Positions 1-9,457 of a stretch of 64,000 bases of DNA are shown here, one piece after another (position 1 is the stretch's first letter; every line of letters begins with the position of its first letter). A program made the translations under genes and the position numbers. The stretch is from positions 2,356,001-2,420,000 of the forward strand of contig NZ_CP065037.1 of assembly GCF_019924635.1 (NCBI RefSeq), written 5' to 3'. The DNA comes from Leifsonia sp. ZF2019. GTDB taxonomy: Bacteria > Actinomycetota > Actinomycetes > Actinomycetales > Microbacteriaceae. Below the pieces are notes generated by a model that was given only the letters and a program-made list of their open reading frames with translations, ran no database searches and was not told the origin of the DNA.

Positions 1-1124
1 TTCGCGACCGGGTTGGCGCTCATGCGCCGCTCGCCCTGCGGGGCCAGGGCGGTGACGAGAGGCACCGGCGCGCCGGCCTCGTCGAAGAGCTCTTCCGGCC
101 GGTAGGACGCCAGCCAGCTCTCCAGCAGCCGGGTGTGCGCCTCCGTGTCGCGTGCGTCCGCGAGCGGCACCTGGTGGGAGCGCCAGTTGTTCTCCGCGGG
201 ATGCCCGTCGATCTCGGGCGGACACGTCCAGCCTTTGGGGGTGCGGAGGACGAGCATCGGCCAGGCGGGACGGGCGTCCAGCTCCCCTGCCGCCGCGGCG
301 CGCTTGATCGCGGCGATCTCGTCGAGGATGAGGTCGAGTTCAGCGGCCATGCGTTTGTGGACCTCGCGCGGGTCCTCGCCGTCGAAGCCGCCGGACACCA
401 GGTGCGGCGTGTAGCCGTAGCCCCGCATGAGGTCCATCAGCTCGCTCTCCGGGATGCGCGCGAGCACGGTCGGGTTGGCGATCTTGTATCCGTTGAGGTG
501 CAGGATGGGCAGCACGACGCCGTCGGTCACCGGGTCGAGGAACTTGTTGGAGTGCCACGCGGTCGCCAGCGGGCCGGTCTCCGCCTCGCCGTCGCCGACG
601 ACGGCCGCGACGAGCAGGTCCGGGTTGTCGAACGCGGCGCCGTACGCGTGCGAGAGCGAGTAGCCCAGCTCCCCGCCCTCGTGGATCGATCCGGGCGTCT
701 CCGGAGCCGCGTGGCTCGGGATGCCGCCGGGGAACGAGAACTGCCGGAAGAGCCCGCGCAGCCCGTCCTCGCTCCGGTCGATGGCACTGTAGACCTCACT
801 GTAGGTGCCGTCGAGGTAGGCGCTCGCGACCACGCCCGGGCCACCGTGCCCGGGACCCGCGATGAAGATCGTGTCGAGGTCCCGCTCCTGGATCACGCGG
901 TTGAGGTGGGCGTAGACGAAGTTGAGACCCGGCGTGGTGCCCCAGTGGCCCAGCAACCGCGGCTTGATGTCGTCGCGCGAGAGCGGCCGCCGCAGGAGCG
1001 GATTGTCGAGGAGGTAGATCTGCCCGACCGAGAGGTAGTTGGCGGCACGCCACCACGCATCCAATCGGTCCAGGCTCTCCTCACTCAGCTCGGTGCGGTC
1101 GATCGATGCGGTGGATTCGCTCAC
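1..1124 (-). CDS. xfp: Phosphoketolase, N-terminal part (cut by window edge)
   Basis: Thiamine-diphosphate enzyme that splits xylulose-5-phosphate (and usually fructose-6-phosphate) with phosphate into acetyl phosphate plus a C3 or C4 sugar phosphate, in the cytoplasm. 374 codons are visible from a GTG start; the family is about 800 residues, so less than half is here. Diagnostic blocks are HWGTTPG near residue 60, GPGHGGPG near 90, [11 protein letters not shown] near 147 and the cofactor-binding [10 protein letters not shown] near 177. No ATG start exists in this frame; the GTG is chosen because GAGGGGAGAG lies just upstream and because the family N-terminus ([15 protein letters not shown]) follows directly. 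It is divergent from the hydrolase gene with about 67 bp between them. Family assignment is firm; substrate preference is inferred. Confidence 0.95.
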   Translation of the reverse strand, partial: MSESTASIDRTELSEESLDRLDAWWRAANYLSVGQIYLLDNPLLRRPLSRDDIKPRLLGHWGTTPGLNFVYAHLNRVIQERDLDTIFIAGPGHGGPGVVASAYLDGTYSEVYSAIDRSEDGLRGLFRQFSFPGGIPSHAAPETPGSIHEGGELGYSLSHAYGAAFDNPDLLVAAVVGDGEAETGPLATAWHSNKFLDPVTDGVVLPILHLNGYKIANPTVLARIPESELMDLMRGYGYTPHLVSGGFDGEDPREVHKRMAAELDLILDEIAAIKRAAAAGELDARPAWPMLVLRTPKGWTCPPEIDGHPAENNWRSHQVPLADARDTEAHTRLLESWLASYRPEELFDEAGAPVPLVTALAPQGERRMSANPVA

Positions 1125-1143
1125 AGTCTCTCCCCTCGTGGGA

Positions 1144-1149
1144 ATCCTA
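1144..1149 (-). promoter_or_regulatory. Possible -10 element for phosphoketolase
   Basis: On the minus strand TAGGAT stands about 20 nt before the GTG start, with a weak GTTGTT 16 nt further upstream. It resembles a sigma-70 -10 box and leaves room for a short leader with the ribosome site. Pattern match only. Confidence 0.4.
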
Positions 1150-1191
1150 CGGCGGGGCCGCTCCGAACAACAGGACGTGGAGAAGATCGAG

Positions 1192-2022
1192 GTGAACACT
1201 CCGTGCGGCGCGGTCGCGGTGCGGCGCACGGAGCGGCGCGGGCGCACCGCCACGGTCCTGCTGCACGGCGCCGCCGGATCGTGGACGACCTGGCGCGCGG
1301 CCATCGATTCCGCCGAGAGCGGCGGCGACGTCTCGGACCTCGTCGTGCCTGATCTCCCGGGCTGGGGCGATTCCCCCGCCGATGTCGACACGCTCGACCC
1401 GGCTGGGATCGCCGCAGCGGTCGCAGCGACCGTGCGCGCGCTCGGCTATGAGCGCTGGCGGCTCGTGGGGCATTCCCTCGGCGGATTCGTCGCCCTGGAG
1501 CTGGCGGCGCAGGAGCCGGAGGCGACCGAGTCGGTCGTCCTGGTGTCGGCGACGACGTTCGGTGGGCAGGGCGACCGGCTCGGCGCCGTGGAGTTCGCGC
1601 GCCGTTACCCGGCGCTCCTCGGTCTCGCCGCAGCGATGCGCGCACTGGACGCGCTCGGCCCCGCGGGGATCCGTTTCGTGGGCGTCCTCGACCGGATCGG
1701 CCTCCTGCGCACCCTCACCGCGCCGCTCTTCGGCCGGCGCGTGCCGGATGCCGTGACCGAGCTGGCCCGCGATCTGCGCCCCGCCGCCTTCCTCCGGGCC
1801 CTCGCCTGCGCACGCCGCTACCCGGCCGCGGAGCGTTGGCGTCGCGTGCGCTGCCCGGTCCTCGCCGTCCACGGCGACCACGACCTCTTCTCGCCCGCGT
1901 CGGACGACCTCCCGCTGTCGCGCCTGCTGCCGCAGCTGCACTCGACGGTGCTCCCGGCGACGGGGCACTTCGCACACGTCGAGCACCCGAGCCTCCTGGC
2001 GGGGGCGCTGCACGCGCGGTAG
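1192..2022 (+). CDS. Alpha/beta hydrolase
   Basis: Cytoplasmic alpha/beta-fold hydrolase of 276 aa; substrate unknown. The oxyanion-hole block HGAAGSW is near residue 25, the nucleophile elbow GHSLGG near 93 (Ser95), an acidic residue lies in [10 protein letters not shown] and the catalytic His in GHFAHVEHP near the C-terminus, so the triad looks complete. The frame is open further upstream, but GGAGAAG lies about 9 nt before the GTG at 1192, which favours that start; GTG at 1177 is the alternative. It is divergent from phosphoketolase, and the GNAT gene starts 10 bp after its stop. There is no signal peptide. Nothing nearby identifies the ester or amide it cuts. Confidence 0.85.
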   Translation: MNTPCGAVAVRRTERRGRTATVLLHGAAGSWTTWRAAIDSAESGGDVSDLVVPDLPGWGDSPADVDTLDPAGIAAAVAATVRALGYERWRLVGHSLGGFVALELAAQEPEATESVVLVSATTFGGQGDRLGAVEFARRYPALLGLAAAMRALDALGPAGIRFVGVLDRIGLLRTLTAPLFGRRVPDAVTELARDLRPAAFLRALACARRYPAAERWRRVRCPVLAVHGDHDLFSPASDDLPLSRLLPQLHSTVLPATGHFAHVEHPSLLAGALHAR

Positions 2023-2032
2023 CGTCGGTCGC

Positions 2033-2617
2033 ATGGTGCACGAGGTGGTCATCCGGTCGGCCGACGCGAGCGCGTGGGAGGACGTGCGCACGGTGTTCGG
2101 CACCGTCGGGGATCCCGCCGGCTGCTGGTGCCAGTGGTTCAAGCTCCCGCGCGCAGCGTGGGACGCCGGCTCCCGCGACGACAAAGCGGAATCGATGCGC
2201 GCGCAACTCGAGGACGGATCGACCGGGGTGATCGCCTTCCTCGACGGGGAACCCGCGGGATGGGCGGCCGTCGAGCCGTTCGCCGCCTACCCGGCGTTGA
2301 GCCGGTCGCCCATCACCCGGCGGCAGACCGAGGACCCCGTCGACCCGTGGGCGGTCACCTGCTTCGTCGTGCGCCCCGAGTTCCGCCGTCGCGGGCTGGC
2401 GGGCGAGCTCCTGGCCGGCGCCGTCGAGCACGCGCGCGACCGCGGCGCGACCGTCGTCGAGGGCTACCCGGTCGACACCGAGGCGCGGCCGACGCTGTCG
2501 GCCGCCGAGCGGTACCACGGCACGGTCGCGCTCTTCCGGGCGGCCGGCTTCGAGGTCGCGCGGCGCCCGTCGGCCTCGCGGGCGATCATGCGCCGACGGC
2601 TAAGCTCGGCGGAGTGA
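2033..2617 (+). CDS. GNAT-family N-acetyltransferase
   Basis: Acetyl-CoA-dependent N-acetyltransferase, 194 aa. The acetyl-CoA-binding motif A is seen as VTCFVVRPEFRRRGLAGELL near residues 105-124 (strand beta4 plus R-R-x-G-x-A loop), followed by a helix and the C-terminal YHGTVALFRAAGFE block that closes the fold. An N-terminal GCWCQWFKLP segment is typical of a GNAT subgroup of unknown substrate. The stop codon overlaps the GTG start of the EamA exporter (GTGA), so the two are probably translationally coupled; the pair might modify and export a small molecule, but that is speculation. Confidence 0.85.
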   Translation: MVHEVVIRSADASAWEDVRTVFGTVGDPAGCWCQWFKLPRAAWDAGSRDDKAESMRAQLEDGSTGVIAFLDGEPAGWAAVEPFAAYPALSRSPITRRQTEDPVDPWAVTCFVVRPEFRRRGLAGELLAGAVEHARDRGATVVEGYPVDTEARPTLSAAERYHGTVALFRAAGFEVARRPSASRAIMRRRLSSAE

Positions 2618-3498
2618 ACTCCAGACGCGATCGGGTCGTCGGCGCCGGCACCCAGGTCGCCACGGAGGTCAGCATCAACTTCGGCTCCGCGATCGCCGGG
2701 CTGCTCATCCCCGTCGTGGGAGCGGTCGTCGTCGTGGCTGCGCGTCAGCTCGTCACGGCCGTCGCCGTCCTGCCGTTCTACCGGCCGAAGCGGGCGGAGC
2801 TGACCTGGCGCAGGCTGTGGCCGGCGCTCGCACTCGGCGTCGTCCTCGCTGCCATGAACCTCAGCTTCTACGAGGCGGTCGGTCGCCTCGGGCTCGGCAT
2901 CGCGGCCACGATCGAGTTCCTCGGCCCGTTCGCCCTCGCCCTGCTCGGATCGCGCCGCGTCCTCGACGGGGTCTGCGCGCTCGCCGCCGCGGCGGGCGTC
3001 GTGCTGCTCACGGCGACGGAGGGCGAGCTCGACCCGCTCGGCGTCGTGCTCGCCCTGACGGCCGCCTCCGCCTGGGCCGCGTACATCCTGCTCACGCGCC
3101 GTGTGGCGACGCGCCTGCCGGGGCTGGAGGGCCTCAGCGTCGCGAGCGTGGTCGCGACCGTGCTCACCGTGCCGATCGCACTCGTCGTGATCGACTACGC
3201 CCGTGTCGACTGGGGAGTGCTGGGGCTGCTCCTCTCGCTGGGCGTGCTGTCCTCCGCTCTTCCGTACAGCCTGGACACCTTCATCCTCCGTCGCATCACG
3301 CCGCGCCTGTACGCCATCATCACCAGCTTCGGCCCGGTGGTGGCCACGGTCTTCGGTGTGCTCGTGCTGGGCGAGCGTTTCGCCCTGATCCAGGTCGTGG
3401 GCATCGTCGTCGTGTGCGTCGCGGCGGGCGTCAGCATCGCGACGCAGCGCGAGAAGCCGCGCTCGGACCTGGAGGCTGCGGCGGAGGGGATGCCGTAG
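2614..3498 (+). CDS. EamA/DMT-superfamily transporter
   Basis: Ten-helix inner-membrane exporter of the drug/metabolite transporter superfamily, 294 aa, the usual family length. It shows two EamA repeats: helices run from about residue 15 (FGSAIAGLLIPVVGAVVVVA) to 135, then repeat from about 145 to 285. The LGERF block near residue 263 and the FLGPFALALLGSRR segment resemble the RhtA/RhaT-like subgroup that exports amino acids or sugars. The start is the GTG overlapping the GNAT stop codon, which places the first helix correctly; longer upstream readings run through the GNAT gene in another frame. The substrate cannot be told. It ends 10 bp from the convergent ABC permease, with no obvious terminator between. 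Confidence 0.88.
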   Translation: MNSRRDRVVGAGTQVATEVSINFGSAIAGLLIPVVGAVVVVAARQLVTAVAVLPFYRPKRAELTWRRLWPALALGVVLAAMNLSFYEAVGRLGLGIAATIEFLGPFALALLGSRRVLDGVCALAAAAGVVLLTATEGELDPLGVVLALTAASAWAAYILLTRRVATRLPGLEGLSVASVVATVLTVPIALVVIDYARVDWGVLGLLLSLGVLSSALPYSLDTFILRRITPRLYAIITSFGPVVATVFGVLVLGERFALIQVVGIVVVCVAAGVSIATQREKPRSDLEAAAEGMP

Positions 3499-3508
3499 CC
3501 CGCGACAG

Positions 3509-4387
3509 CTAGGAGAGGATGTCTTTCGTCGTGAACCGGCCGATTGCGAGCGCGCCGAACACCGCGATGTAGCCCAGCTGGAGCAGGGCGTTCTGGCCGA
3601 GAGCGTCCCAGGAGATCGGGTCGCGCAGCAGGTCGCCGAACGCAAGCCAGTAGTGGGAGAACAGCCACGGGTGCAGGTCGGAAAGCTGCGGCAGCTGATC
3701 GAGGACCTGCGACACCACCGCCAGCACGGCGGTGGCGGCCATGGCGCCCACCGGGACATCGGTCAGGGTGGAGAGGAACAGCCCGATGGCGCACAGCCCG
3801 AGCAGCGACACGACGACGTACGCGGCGATCAGCAGCAGCCTCCCGAACGCGTCCGCGACGCCGACCGTCGTGCCGGAGAGCAGGGTCACCGGGCCGATCG
3901 GGAAGAGCACCGCGCCGATCGCCGCGCCCGCGATCGCCACCGTCAGCGCTGCTGCCACGCAGAACGCGGCCGATCCGGCGTACTTCACGGCGAGGAGGCG
4001 CAGACGGCCCGCTGGGGCGATGACGAGGTAGCGGAGGGTGCCGTGACTCGCCTCACCCGCAATCGTGTCTCCGGCGACGACGCCGATCGTGAGCGGCAGG
4101 AAGAGCGGCATGCACACCACCAGGGCGGTGAAGGCGACGAAGAGCCCGTTGTCGGTGATCTGGCTGAGGAACCCGGGACCCCGGCTCGACCCGCCGGTGA
4201 TGCGCACGGCGACGGCGATGAGCACGGGAACCGCGGCGAGTGCGGCGAGCATGGCCCACGTGCGCAGCCGCCGGAAGAGGACGGACAGCTCGGAACCGAG
4301 CAGTCCCCATCCGGCCGACGGCCGCGTCCGCCGCGCGCCGACCGCGCCGGCGGACGGGGCGGCGGTCGTCGCGTCACTGCTCGACAT
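3509..4387 (-). CDS. ABC-2 type transporter permease
   Basis: Membrane subunit of an ABC exporter, 292 aa, with about six hydrophobic helices. The first, LAALAAVPVLIAVAVRI, begins near residue 46. GEASHGTLRYLVIAPAGR near residue 115 is the coupling-type segment typical of ABC-2 permeases (the E-x-x-x-G-T-L-R-x-L-L motif). The N-terminus of about 35 residues is Ser/Ala-rich and cytoplasmic. The start overlaps the 3-prime end of the ATPase gene by 14 bp, so the pair forms one transcript together with the LolA-like gene upstream. Cargo is unknown; lipid, peptide or drug export are all possible. Confidence 0.88.
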   Translation of the reverse strand: MSSSDATTAAPSAGAVGARRTRPSAGWGLLGSELSVLFRRLRTWAMLAALAAVPVLIAVAVRITGGSSRGPGFLSQITDNGLFVAFTALVVCMPLFLPLTIGVVAGDTIAGEASHGTLRYLVIAPAGRLRLLAVKYAGSAAFCVAAALTVAIAGAAIGAVLFPIGPVTLLSGTTVGVADAFGRLLLIAAYVVVSLLGLCAIGLFLSTLTDVPVGAMAATAVLAVVSQVLDQLPQLSDLHPWLFSHYWLAFGDLLRDPISWDALGQNALLQLGYIAVFGALAIGRFTTKDILS

Positions 4388-5312
4388 CGAAGCCCTCCCC
4401 GGTCAGCTCGACGAACCGCTCCTCCAGGCTCGAGGAACGCACCGCGAACCCCCGCAGCCGGACCCCGGCACCGACCAGGGCGGACGCCAGCTCTTCCGCG
4501 GCGGGAGCGTCGGCCCCGAGCGACGCCTCCACGCCGGATGGGACGGGAGAGGAGTCCAGACCCATCCCGGCCAGCACCGAGGCGGCGAGCGGCGCGTCGG
4601 GAGTCTCGACCGCCACCCGCGGCCCGGATCCGCCCCGCAGCTCGGCGAGCGAGCCCTGGGCCACGAGCCGGCCGGCCCGCATGATCGCGGCGTGCGTGCA
4701 CATCTGCTCGATCTCGGCCAGGAGATGGCTGGACACGAACACCGTCGTGCCGCCGTCGGCGAGCGAGCGGACCAGGGAGCGCACCTCCCGCGTCCCCTGC
4801 GGGTCGAGACCGTTCGTGGGCTCGTCGAGCACGAGCAGGTCGCGCTCGGTCAGCAGGGCCCCGGCGATGCCGAGCCGCTGCTTCATCCCGAGCGAGTAGG
4901 CGCGCACATGCTTGCCGGCGGCGTGCGAGAGGCCGACGCGCTCGAGCGCGGCCTCCACCCGCCGACGCCGGGTCGCACCCGGGGCGAGACGATCCGCGCT
5001 GTCCCGGCGCAGGAGGTTCGCCGTGCCCGACAAGTATGGAGCGAACGCCGGCCCCTCGACCAGGGCGCCGACGCGGGGCAGCACGCTCGCACCGCGGTCG
5101 GGCATCCGCTCGCCGAGAACGCGGGCCTCCCCCGCCGACGGCGCGACCAGTCCCAGGAGCATCCGGATCGTGGTGGTCTTTCCCGACCCGTTCGGTCCGA
5201 GGAAGCCGAACACCGAGCCGCGCGGAACCTCCAGGTCGATGCCGTCGACCACCGCGCGCGAACGGAATCGCTTCGTCAGGCCGCTCGTCGCGATCGCGGC
5301 GGCGTCGGTCAC
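4374..5312 (-). CDS. ABC transporter ATP-binding protein
   Basis: Cytoplasmic ATPase of the exporter whose permease follows, 312 aa. Walker A GPNGSGKTTT is near residue 39, the signature YSLGMKQRLGIAGALL near 139 (LGMKQR in place of LSGGQ is common in this subfamily), Walker B LLVLDEPTNGLDP near 160, and the H-loop in VSSHLL. A C-terminal domain of about 90 residues follows the nucleotide-binding domain, as in DrrA/CcmA-like exporters. The GTG start overlaps the stop of the LolA-like gene by 4 bp (GTGA), which fixes the start and implies coupling. Confidence 0.93.
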   Translation of the reverse strand: MTDAAAIATSGLTKRFRSRAVVDGIDLEVPRGSVFGFLGPNGSGKTTTIRMLLGLVAPSAGEARVLGERMPDRGASVLPRVGALVEGPAFAPYLSGTANLLRRDSADRLAPGATRRRRVEAALERVGLSHAAGKHVRAYSLGMKQRLGIAGALLTERDLLVLDEPTNGLDPQGTREVRSLVRSLADGGTTVFVSSHLLAEIEQMCTHAAIMRAGRLVAQGSLAELRGGSGPRVAVETPDAPLAASVLAGMGLDSSPVPSGVEASLGADAPAAEELASALVGAGVRLRGFAVRSSSLEERFVELTGEGFDVEQ

Positions 5313-6370
5313 CGTGCGGCGGCCTGCAGCGCGGAGACGGGGACGGCGCCGGCGAGCACGCGTCCATCGGAGGTCACGAGCACCGACACCAGGGAGGTGC
5401 TGAGCGCCCGACCGCCGTCCACCGTGGTCGTCAGCTGTGCGAACAGCGGATCGGAGACGAGACCGTCCGGAGCGGAGCCGGCGGCCAGCGTGACGATGCT
5501 CGCCCAGCCCTCGCCGCTGACCTGCGGCTTCGGGTGGTCGGCGCCCTGCGGCTGGTGTCCGGACGGCGCCGACAGCGACTGCTCGGTCACCTTCGCGCCC
5601 TTCGGCGGGGTGAAGGCGAACAGGTCGGTGGACGGCCGGTCCGTGCTGAACGACGTGAACCCGGCCTCGAACGCCGGGGCGCTCGCACCGCGCGCGAGCA
5701 CCTGCACTCGCAACGGGATGCCCGTGGCGCCGTCGACCGCGATCCGGACCGAGCCCACCAGCGTCGCCGCCGTGCGCGGGGTCAGGACGAGAGTGTAGGC
5801 GTCACGCCCCGCGACCGTGGACGGCGCGGCGAGCGTCACCTCCGTCGTGGGGTCGGCCGCGGCGATCAGCTTCTCGGCGAGAGCCTGCGGAGTGGTGGCC
5901 AGCGGCGTCGGCGTCGCGGCCTCGGCACCCGACGAGGCGCGATCCGGGAGGGTGAGATGCGTCGCCGACTCCCCCTTCGAGTCGTACAGCCACACGTCCG
6001 CACCGTTGCGCACCGCGTCGCGCTCGGCCAGCTGGTCCAGCACCTGGACGCGCTGGCGCGTCGGACCGTCGACGTACACCTTGGCGGTGTGGTCTCCGGT
6101 CAGCAGCTCGAGGGCGCTCTGCTCGCTCGACGTCGCTGAGGACGAGGATCCGGTCATCCCCGAGATGTCGGGCAGCCCCAGCTCGGAACTCTGCGCGACC
6201 GTCCCGGAGAAGGTCTCCGTGTCGCTCGCGGCGACGAGGCGCACCACGTCCTCCGGCGAGCGCACCGGGAGGTCCGCCGCGCCGGCGGCGAGGGGCACGG
6301 CGATCGCCCCGGCGGCGATCGCCGCGGGAACGGCGACCGCGGGAACCCAGCGGATCCATCGGCGACTCAT
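5309..6370 (-). CDS. LolA/RseB-like exported protein
   Basis: Secreted or surface-anchored protein, 353 aa, resembling the LolA/DUF2092 fold (lipoprotein-carrier and MucB/RseB relatives). The N-terminus has Arg residues and a long hydrophobic stretch (about residues 9-31) ending in an AGAAD-like signal peptidase I site. The body shows EDVVRLVAASDTETFSGTV, VYVDGPTRQRVQV, NGADVWLYDSKG and GREAYTLVLTPR-like blocks, which form the half-barrel of this family in Actinobacteria. A Pro/Ala/Thr linker lies near residues 146-158. It is first in an operon with an ABC-2 exporter, suggesting it senses or carries a lipid-like ligand outside the membrane; that role is inferred. Confidence 0.8.
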   Translation of the reverse strand: MSRRWIRWVPAVAVPAAIAAGAIAVPLAAGAADLPVRSPEDVVRLVAASDTETFSGTVAQSSELGLPDISGMTGSSSSATSSEQSALELLTGDHTAKVYVDGPTRQRVQVLDQLAERDAVRNGADVWLYDSKGESATHLTLPDRASSGAEAATPTPLATTPQALAEKLIAAADPTTEVTLAAPSTVAGRDAYTLVLTPRTAATLVGSVRIAVDGATGIPLRVQVLARGASAPAFEAGFTSFSTDRPSTDLFAFTPPKGAKVTEQSLSAPSGHQPQGADHPKPQVSGEGWASIVTLAAGSAPDGLVSDPLFAQLTTTVDGGRALSTSLVSVLVTSDGRVLAGAVPVSALQAAAR

Positions 6371-6452
6371 ACCCTCAGGATACGCTCCGCCTCACCCGGT
6401 CACCCTGCGAGCTGACCGGGAAAAGCACGGCGCTGACCACCACCGCGGACGC

Positions 6453-6489
6453 GAGGAGGCCCCGCGTCCGATCGACGCGGGGCCTCCTC
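6453..6489 (-). terminator. Strong hairpin terminator after pyk
   Basis: A perfect 15-bp stem (arms 6453-6467 and 6475-6489) with a 7-nt loop sits just past the pyk stop codon. There is no T-run, as is common in high-GC Actinobacteria. It separates pyk from the LolA-like operon. It is the longest perfect hairpin I found between genes in this window. Confidence 0.85.
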
Positions 6490-6510
6490 CATCCGTGATA
6501 TCGGGTCGGC

Positions 6511-7926
6511 TCAGAGCACGTCGCCGACGCGGTGCACGCGGATGTCGTTGGTGGTTCCGGGGATCCCGGGAGGGGAACCCGAGATGATGATGACCTTGTC
6601 GCCGTTCTGGGCGCGGCCGGTCGACTTGAGCGCCTCGTCCACCTGGGCGACCATCTGGTCGGTGTGGGTCACACGGTCGACGACGAAGGACTCCACACCC
6701 CAGTAGAGCGCCATCTTGCGACGGGTCGACTCCTCGGGCGTGAAGGCCAGAATCGGGATCCTGCTGCGCAGGCGGGCCATGCGGCGGGCGGACTCGCCCG
6801 ACTCGGTGAACACACAGAGGTACTTCGCCTCGACGAAGTCCGCGACCTCCACGGCCGCCAGGGTGATGGCACCGGACTGTGTGCGCGGCCGCGTGCCGAG
6901 CGGCGCGATGCGGTCGAGACCGTGCTCCTCGGTGGAGGTCACGATGCGGGCCATGGTCTGGACCGTCACGGTCGGGTACTCGCCGACGCTGGTCTCGCCG
7001 GAGAGCATGACCGCGTCCGCACCGTCCAGGACGGCGTTCGCGACGTCGGAGGTCTCGGCGCGGGTCGGGACCGGGCTCGAGATCATCGACTCGAGCATCT
7101 GCGTCGCGACGATGACCGGCTTGGCGGCGCGGCGGGCGAGCTCGACCGCGCGCTTCTGCACGATCGGGACGGCCTCTAGCGGCAGCTCCACGCCGAGGTC
7201 GCCACGGGCGACCATGATGGCGTCGAACGCCTCGATGATCCCCTCGAGCGCCTCGACGGCCTGCGGCTTCTCGATCTTGGCGACGACCGGGACGCGACGC
7301 CCCTCCTCCGCCATGATCTCGTGCACACGCTCGATGTCGGCGGCGTTGCGCACGAACGAGAGCGCGATCAGGTCGGCGCCGAGCTTGAGTCCCCAGCGCA
7401 GGTCAGCCTCGTCCTTCTCGGACAGCGCGGGCACGTTGACCGCGACGCCCGGGAGGTTGATGCCCTTGTTGTTCGAGACCGGGCCGGCGACCACGACACG
7501 CGTAGTGACGACGGTGCCGTCGGTCTCGAGGACCTCGACGCGCACCTTTCCGTCGTCGATCAGCAGGAAGTCGCCCGGCTTGACGTCCTGGGGCAGCCCC
7601 TTGAACGTGGTCGAGGAGATCTCCTTGGTGCCGATGATGTCCTCGGTGGTGATCTTGAAGATGTCGCCCTCGGCGAGCTCGTAGGGGCCCGCCTCGAACT
7701 TGCCGAGGCGGATCTTCGGGCCCTGCAGGTCGACCAGGACCGCGACGGGCTTCCCGGCGTCCGCGGCAGCCTTGCGCACGTTCGCGTAGACCCCCTCGTG
7801 GACGTCGTAGCTGCCGTGGCTCAGATTCATCCTGGCCACGTCGACACCCGCGTCGATGATCGCGCGGATGTTGTCGTAGCTGGACGTCGCCGGCCCGAGG
7901 GTCGAGACGATTTTCGCCCTTCTCAT
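6511..7926 (-). CDS. pyk: Pyruvate kinase
   Basis: Last step of glycolysis: phosphoenolpyruvate plus ADP to pyruvate plus ATP, in the cytoplasm. 471 aa, the normal length. It starts with MRRAKIVSTLGPA and shows NLSHGSYD (substrate Arg/Asn region), VDLQGPKIRLG, the signature IEKPQAVEALEGI with the catalytic Lys, the metal-binding Glu/Asp in MVARGDLGVELPLE, and the C-terminal allosteric domain from about residue 340. The frame is open far upstream; the ATG at 7926 is chosen because it gives the exact family N-terminus. It lies 73 bp downstream of gltD with a hairpin between, and a strong terminator follows it, so it is probably its own unit. Confidence 0.97.
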   Translation of the reverse strand: MRRAKIVSTLGPATSSYDNIRAIIDAGVDVARMNLSHGSYDVHEGVYANVRKAAADAGKPVAVLVDLQGPKIRLGKFEAGPYELAEGDIFKITTEDIIGTKEISSTTFKGLPQDVKPGDFLLIDDGKVRVEVLETDGTVVTTRVVVAGPVSNNKGINLPGVAVNVPALSEKDEADLRWGLKLGADLIALSFVRNAADIERVHEIMAEEGRRVPVVAKIEKPQAVEALEGIIEAFDAIMVARGDLGVELPLEAVPIVQKRAVELARRAAKPVIVATQMLESMISSPVPTRAETSDVANAVLDGADAVMLSGETSVGEYPTVTVQTMARIVTSTEEHGLDRIAPLGTRPRTQSGAITLAAVEVADFVEAKYLCVFTESGESARRMARLRSRIPILAFTPEESTRRKMALYWGVESFVVDRVTHTDQMVAQVDEALKSTGRAQNGDKVIIISGSPPGIPGTTNDIRVHRVGDVL

Positions 7927-7977
7927 GCTTTCGTTGCTCCGATGTTCGTGCGCCCCTGACGGCGCGCGGTTCGTGGT

Positions 7978-7996
7978 GATGCCCGAAGAGGGCATC
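7978..7996 (-). terminator. Hairpin between gltD and pyk
   Basis: GATGCCC and GGGCATC form a perfect 7-bp stem with a 5-nt loop a few bases past the gltD stop codon. Position and shape suit a terminator of the gltBD transcript; no T-run is present. Confidence 0.5.
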
Positions 7997-7999
7997 GGG

Positions 8000-9457
8000 T
8001 CAGACGAGGATTCCCCGGTCGGTCGGGCGGACCGGAGCCGGCAGCTGCGTCTCCCCCTCAAGATACCGGTCGACGGCCGCCGCCGCCGCCCGGCCCTCGG
8101 CGATCGCCCACACGATGAGCGACTGGCCGCGGCCCGCGTCGCCCGCGACGAAGACGCCCGGCTCGCTGGTCTGGTACTGCCCGTCGCGCTGGAGGTTGCC
8201 GCGCTGGTCGAAGGGGAGGTTGAGCTGGGCCGACAGGTCGTCCTGCTCCGGGCCGGTGAAGCCCAGGGCGAGCAGCACGAGGTCCGCGGGGATCTCGCGC
8301 TCGGTGCCCGCCTTCGGCACGCGGCGGCCGTCGAGGTACTCGGTCTCGGCGACGCGCAGTGCGCGCACCTCGCCGAACTCGTTGGCGAGGAACTCGACGG
8401 TGGACGCGAGGAACTCGCGCTGGCCGCCCTCCTCGTGCGCCGACTGCACCTCGAAGAGCGTCGGTGTGGTCGGCCACGGCTGGTGCGCGGGGCGCTCCGA
8501 CGGCGGCTGGACGCCGATCGCGAGGTTGGTGACGCTCGCCGCGCCCTGGCGGTGGGCGGTGCCGATGCAGTCCGCGCCGGTGTCGCCGCCGCCCAGGACG
8601 ACGACGTGCTTGCCGTCGGCCGTGATCTGGCCGGAGACATCGTCCCCGGCGCCCGCCTTGTTCTGCTGGACCAGGTACTCCATCGCGAAGTGCACGCCGG
8701 CCAGGTCCCGGCCGGGGATGGGCAGATCGCGCGGGACCATCGCACCGGTGGCGACCACGACCGCGTCGTAACGGGTCCGCAGTTCGTCCCAGGTGATGTC
8801 CGTGCCGATGTCGACGCCCGCGCGGAAGCGGGTGCCCTCGGCCATCATCTGGTTCAGACGCGCCTCGAGGTGCTTCTTCTCCATCTTGAAGTCCGGGATG
8901 CCGTAGCGCAGAAGGCCGCCGATGCGGTCGTCGCGCTCGTACACGGCGACGGTGTGGCCGGCGCGCGTGAGCTGCTGCGCGGCGGCGAGGCCGGCGGGAC
9001 CCGAGCCGACGACGGCGACCGTCTTGCCGGTCAGGCGCTCCGGCGGGTGCGGCTGCACCCAGCCGTTCTGCCAGGCCTGGTCGATGATCGACACCTCGAC
9101 CTGCTTGATCGTCACGGCGGGCTGGTTGATGCCGAGCACGCACGAGGACTCGCACGGGGCCGGGCAGAGACGGCCCGTGAACTCCGGGAAGTTGTTGGTC
9201 GCGTGCAAGCGCTCGATCGCCTGGCGGCCCTCCCCGCGCCACATCAGGTCGTTCCACTCCGGGATGAGGTTGCCCAGAGGGCAGCCCTGGTGGCAGAACG
9301 GCACGCCGCAGTCCATGCAGCGGCCGGCCTGCCGGCGCAGCTGGGCCGGGTCGCCCGCCTCGTAGACCTCTTTCCAGTCCATGAGGCGCACCGAGACCGG
9401 TCGCCGCGCGGGGAGCTCCCGCTCCGTGGTCTTCAGAAAGCCCTTCGGGTCAGCCAC
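8000..9457 (-). CDS. gltD: Glutamate synthase (NADPH) small subunit
   Basis: Beta subunit of glutamate synthase, 485 aa: takes electrons from NADPH through FAD and iron-sulfur clusters to the large subunit. The N-terminal cysteine clusters are seen as [17 protein letters not shown] (about residues 48-64) and [10 protein letters not shown] (about 97-106). The FAD-binding [15 protein letters not shown] near 150 and the NADPH-binding [12 protein letters not shown] near 291 follow. The GTG start lies inside the 3-prime end of gltB (8-bp overlap) with GGAGG in good position, so the subunits are translationally coupled and should be made in equal amounts. A hairpin follows the gene. Confidence 0.96.
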   Translation of the reverse strand: MADPKGFLKTTERELPARRPVSVRLMDWKEVYEAGDPAQLRRQAGRCMDCGVPFCHQGCPLGNLIPEWNDLMWRGEGRQAIERLHATNNFPEFTGRLCPAPCESSCVLGINQPAVTIKQVEVSIIDQAWQNGWVQPHPPERLTGKTVAVVGSGPAGLAAAQQLTRAGHTVAVYERDDRIGGLLRYGIPDFKMEKKHLEARLNQMMAEGTRFRAGVDIGTDITWDELRTRYDAVVVATGAMVPRDLPIPGRDLAGVHFAMEYLVQQNKAGAGDDVSGQITADGKHVVVLGGGDTGADCIGTAHRQGAASVTNLAIGVQPPSERPAHQPWPTTPTLFEVQSAHEEGGQREFLASTVEFLANEFGEVRALRVAETEYLDGRRVPKAGTEREIPADLVLLALGFTGPEQDDLSAQLNLPFDQRGNLQRDGQYQTSEPGVFVAGDAGRGQSLIVWAIAEGRAAAAAVDRYLEGETQLPAPVRPTDRGILV

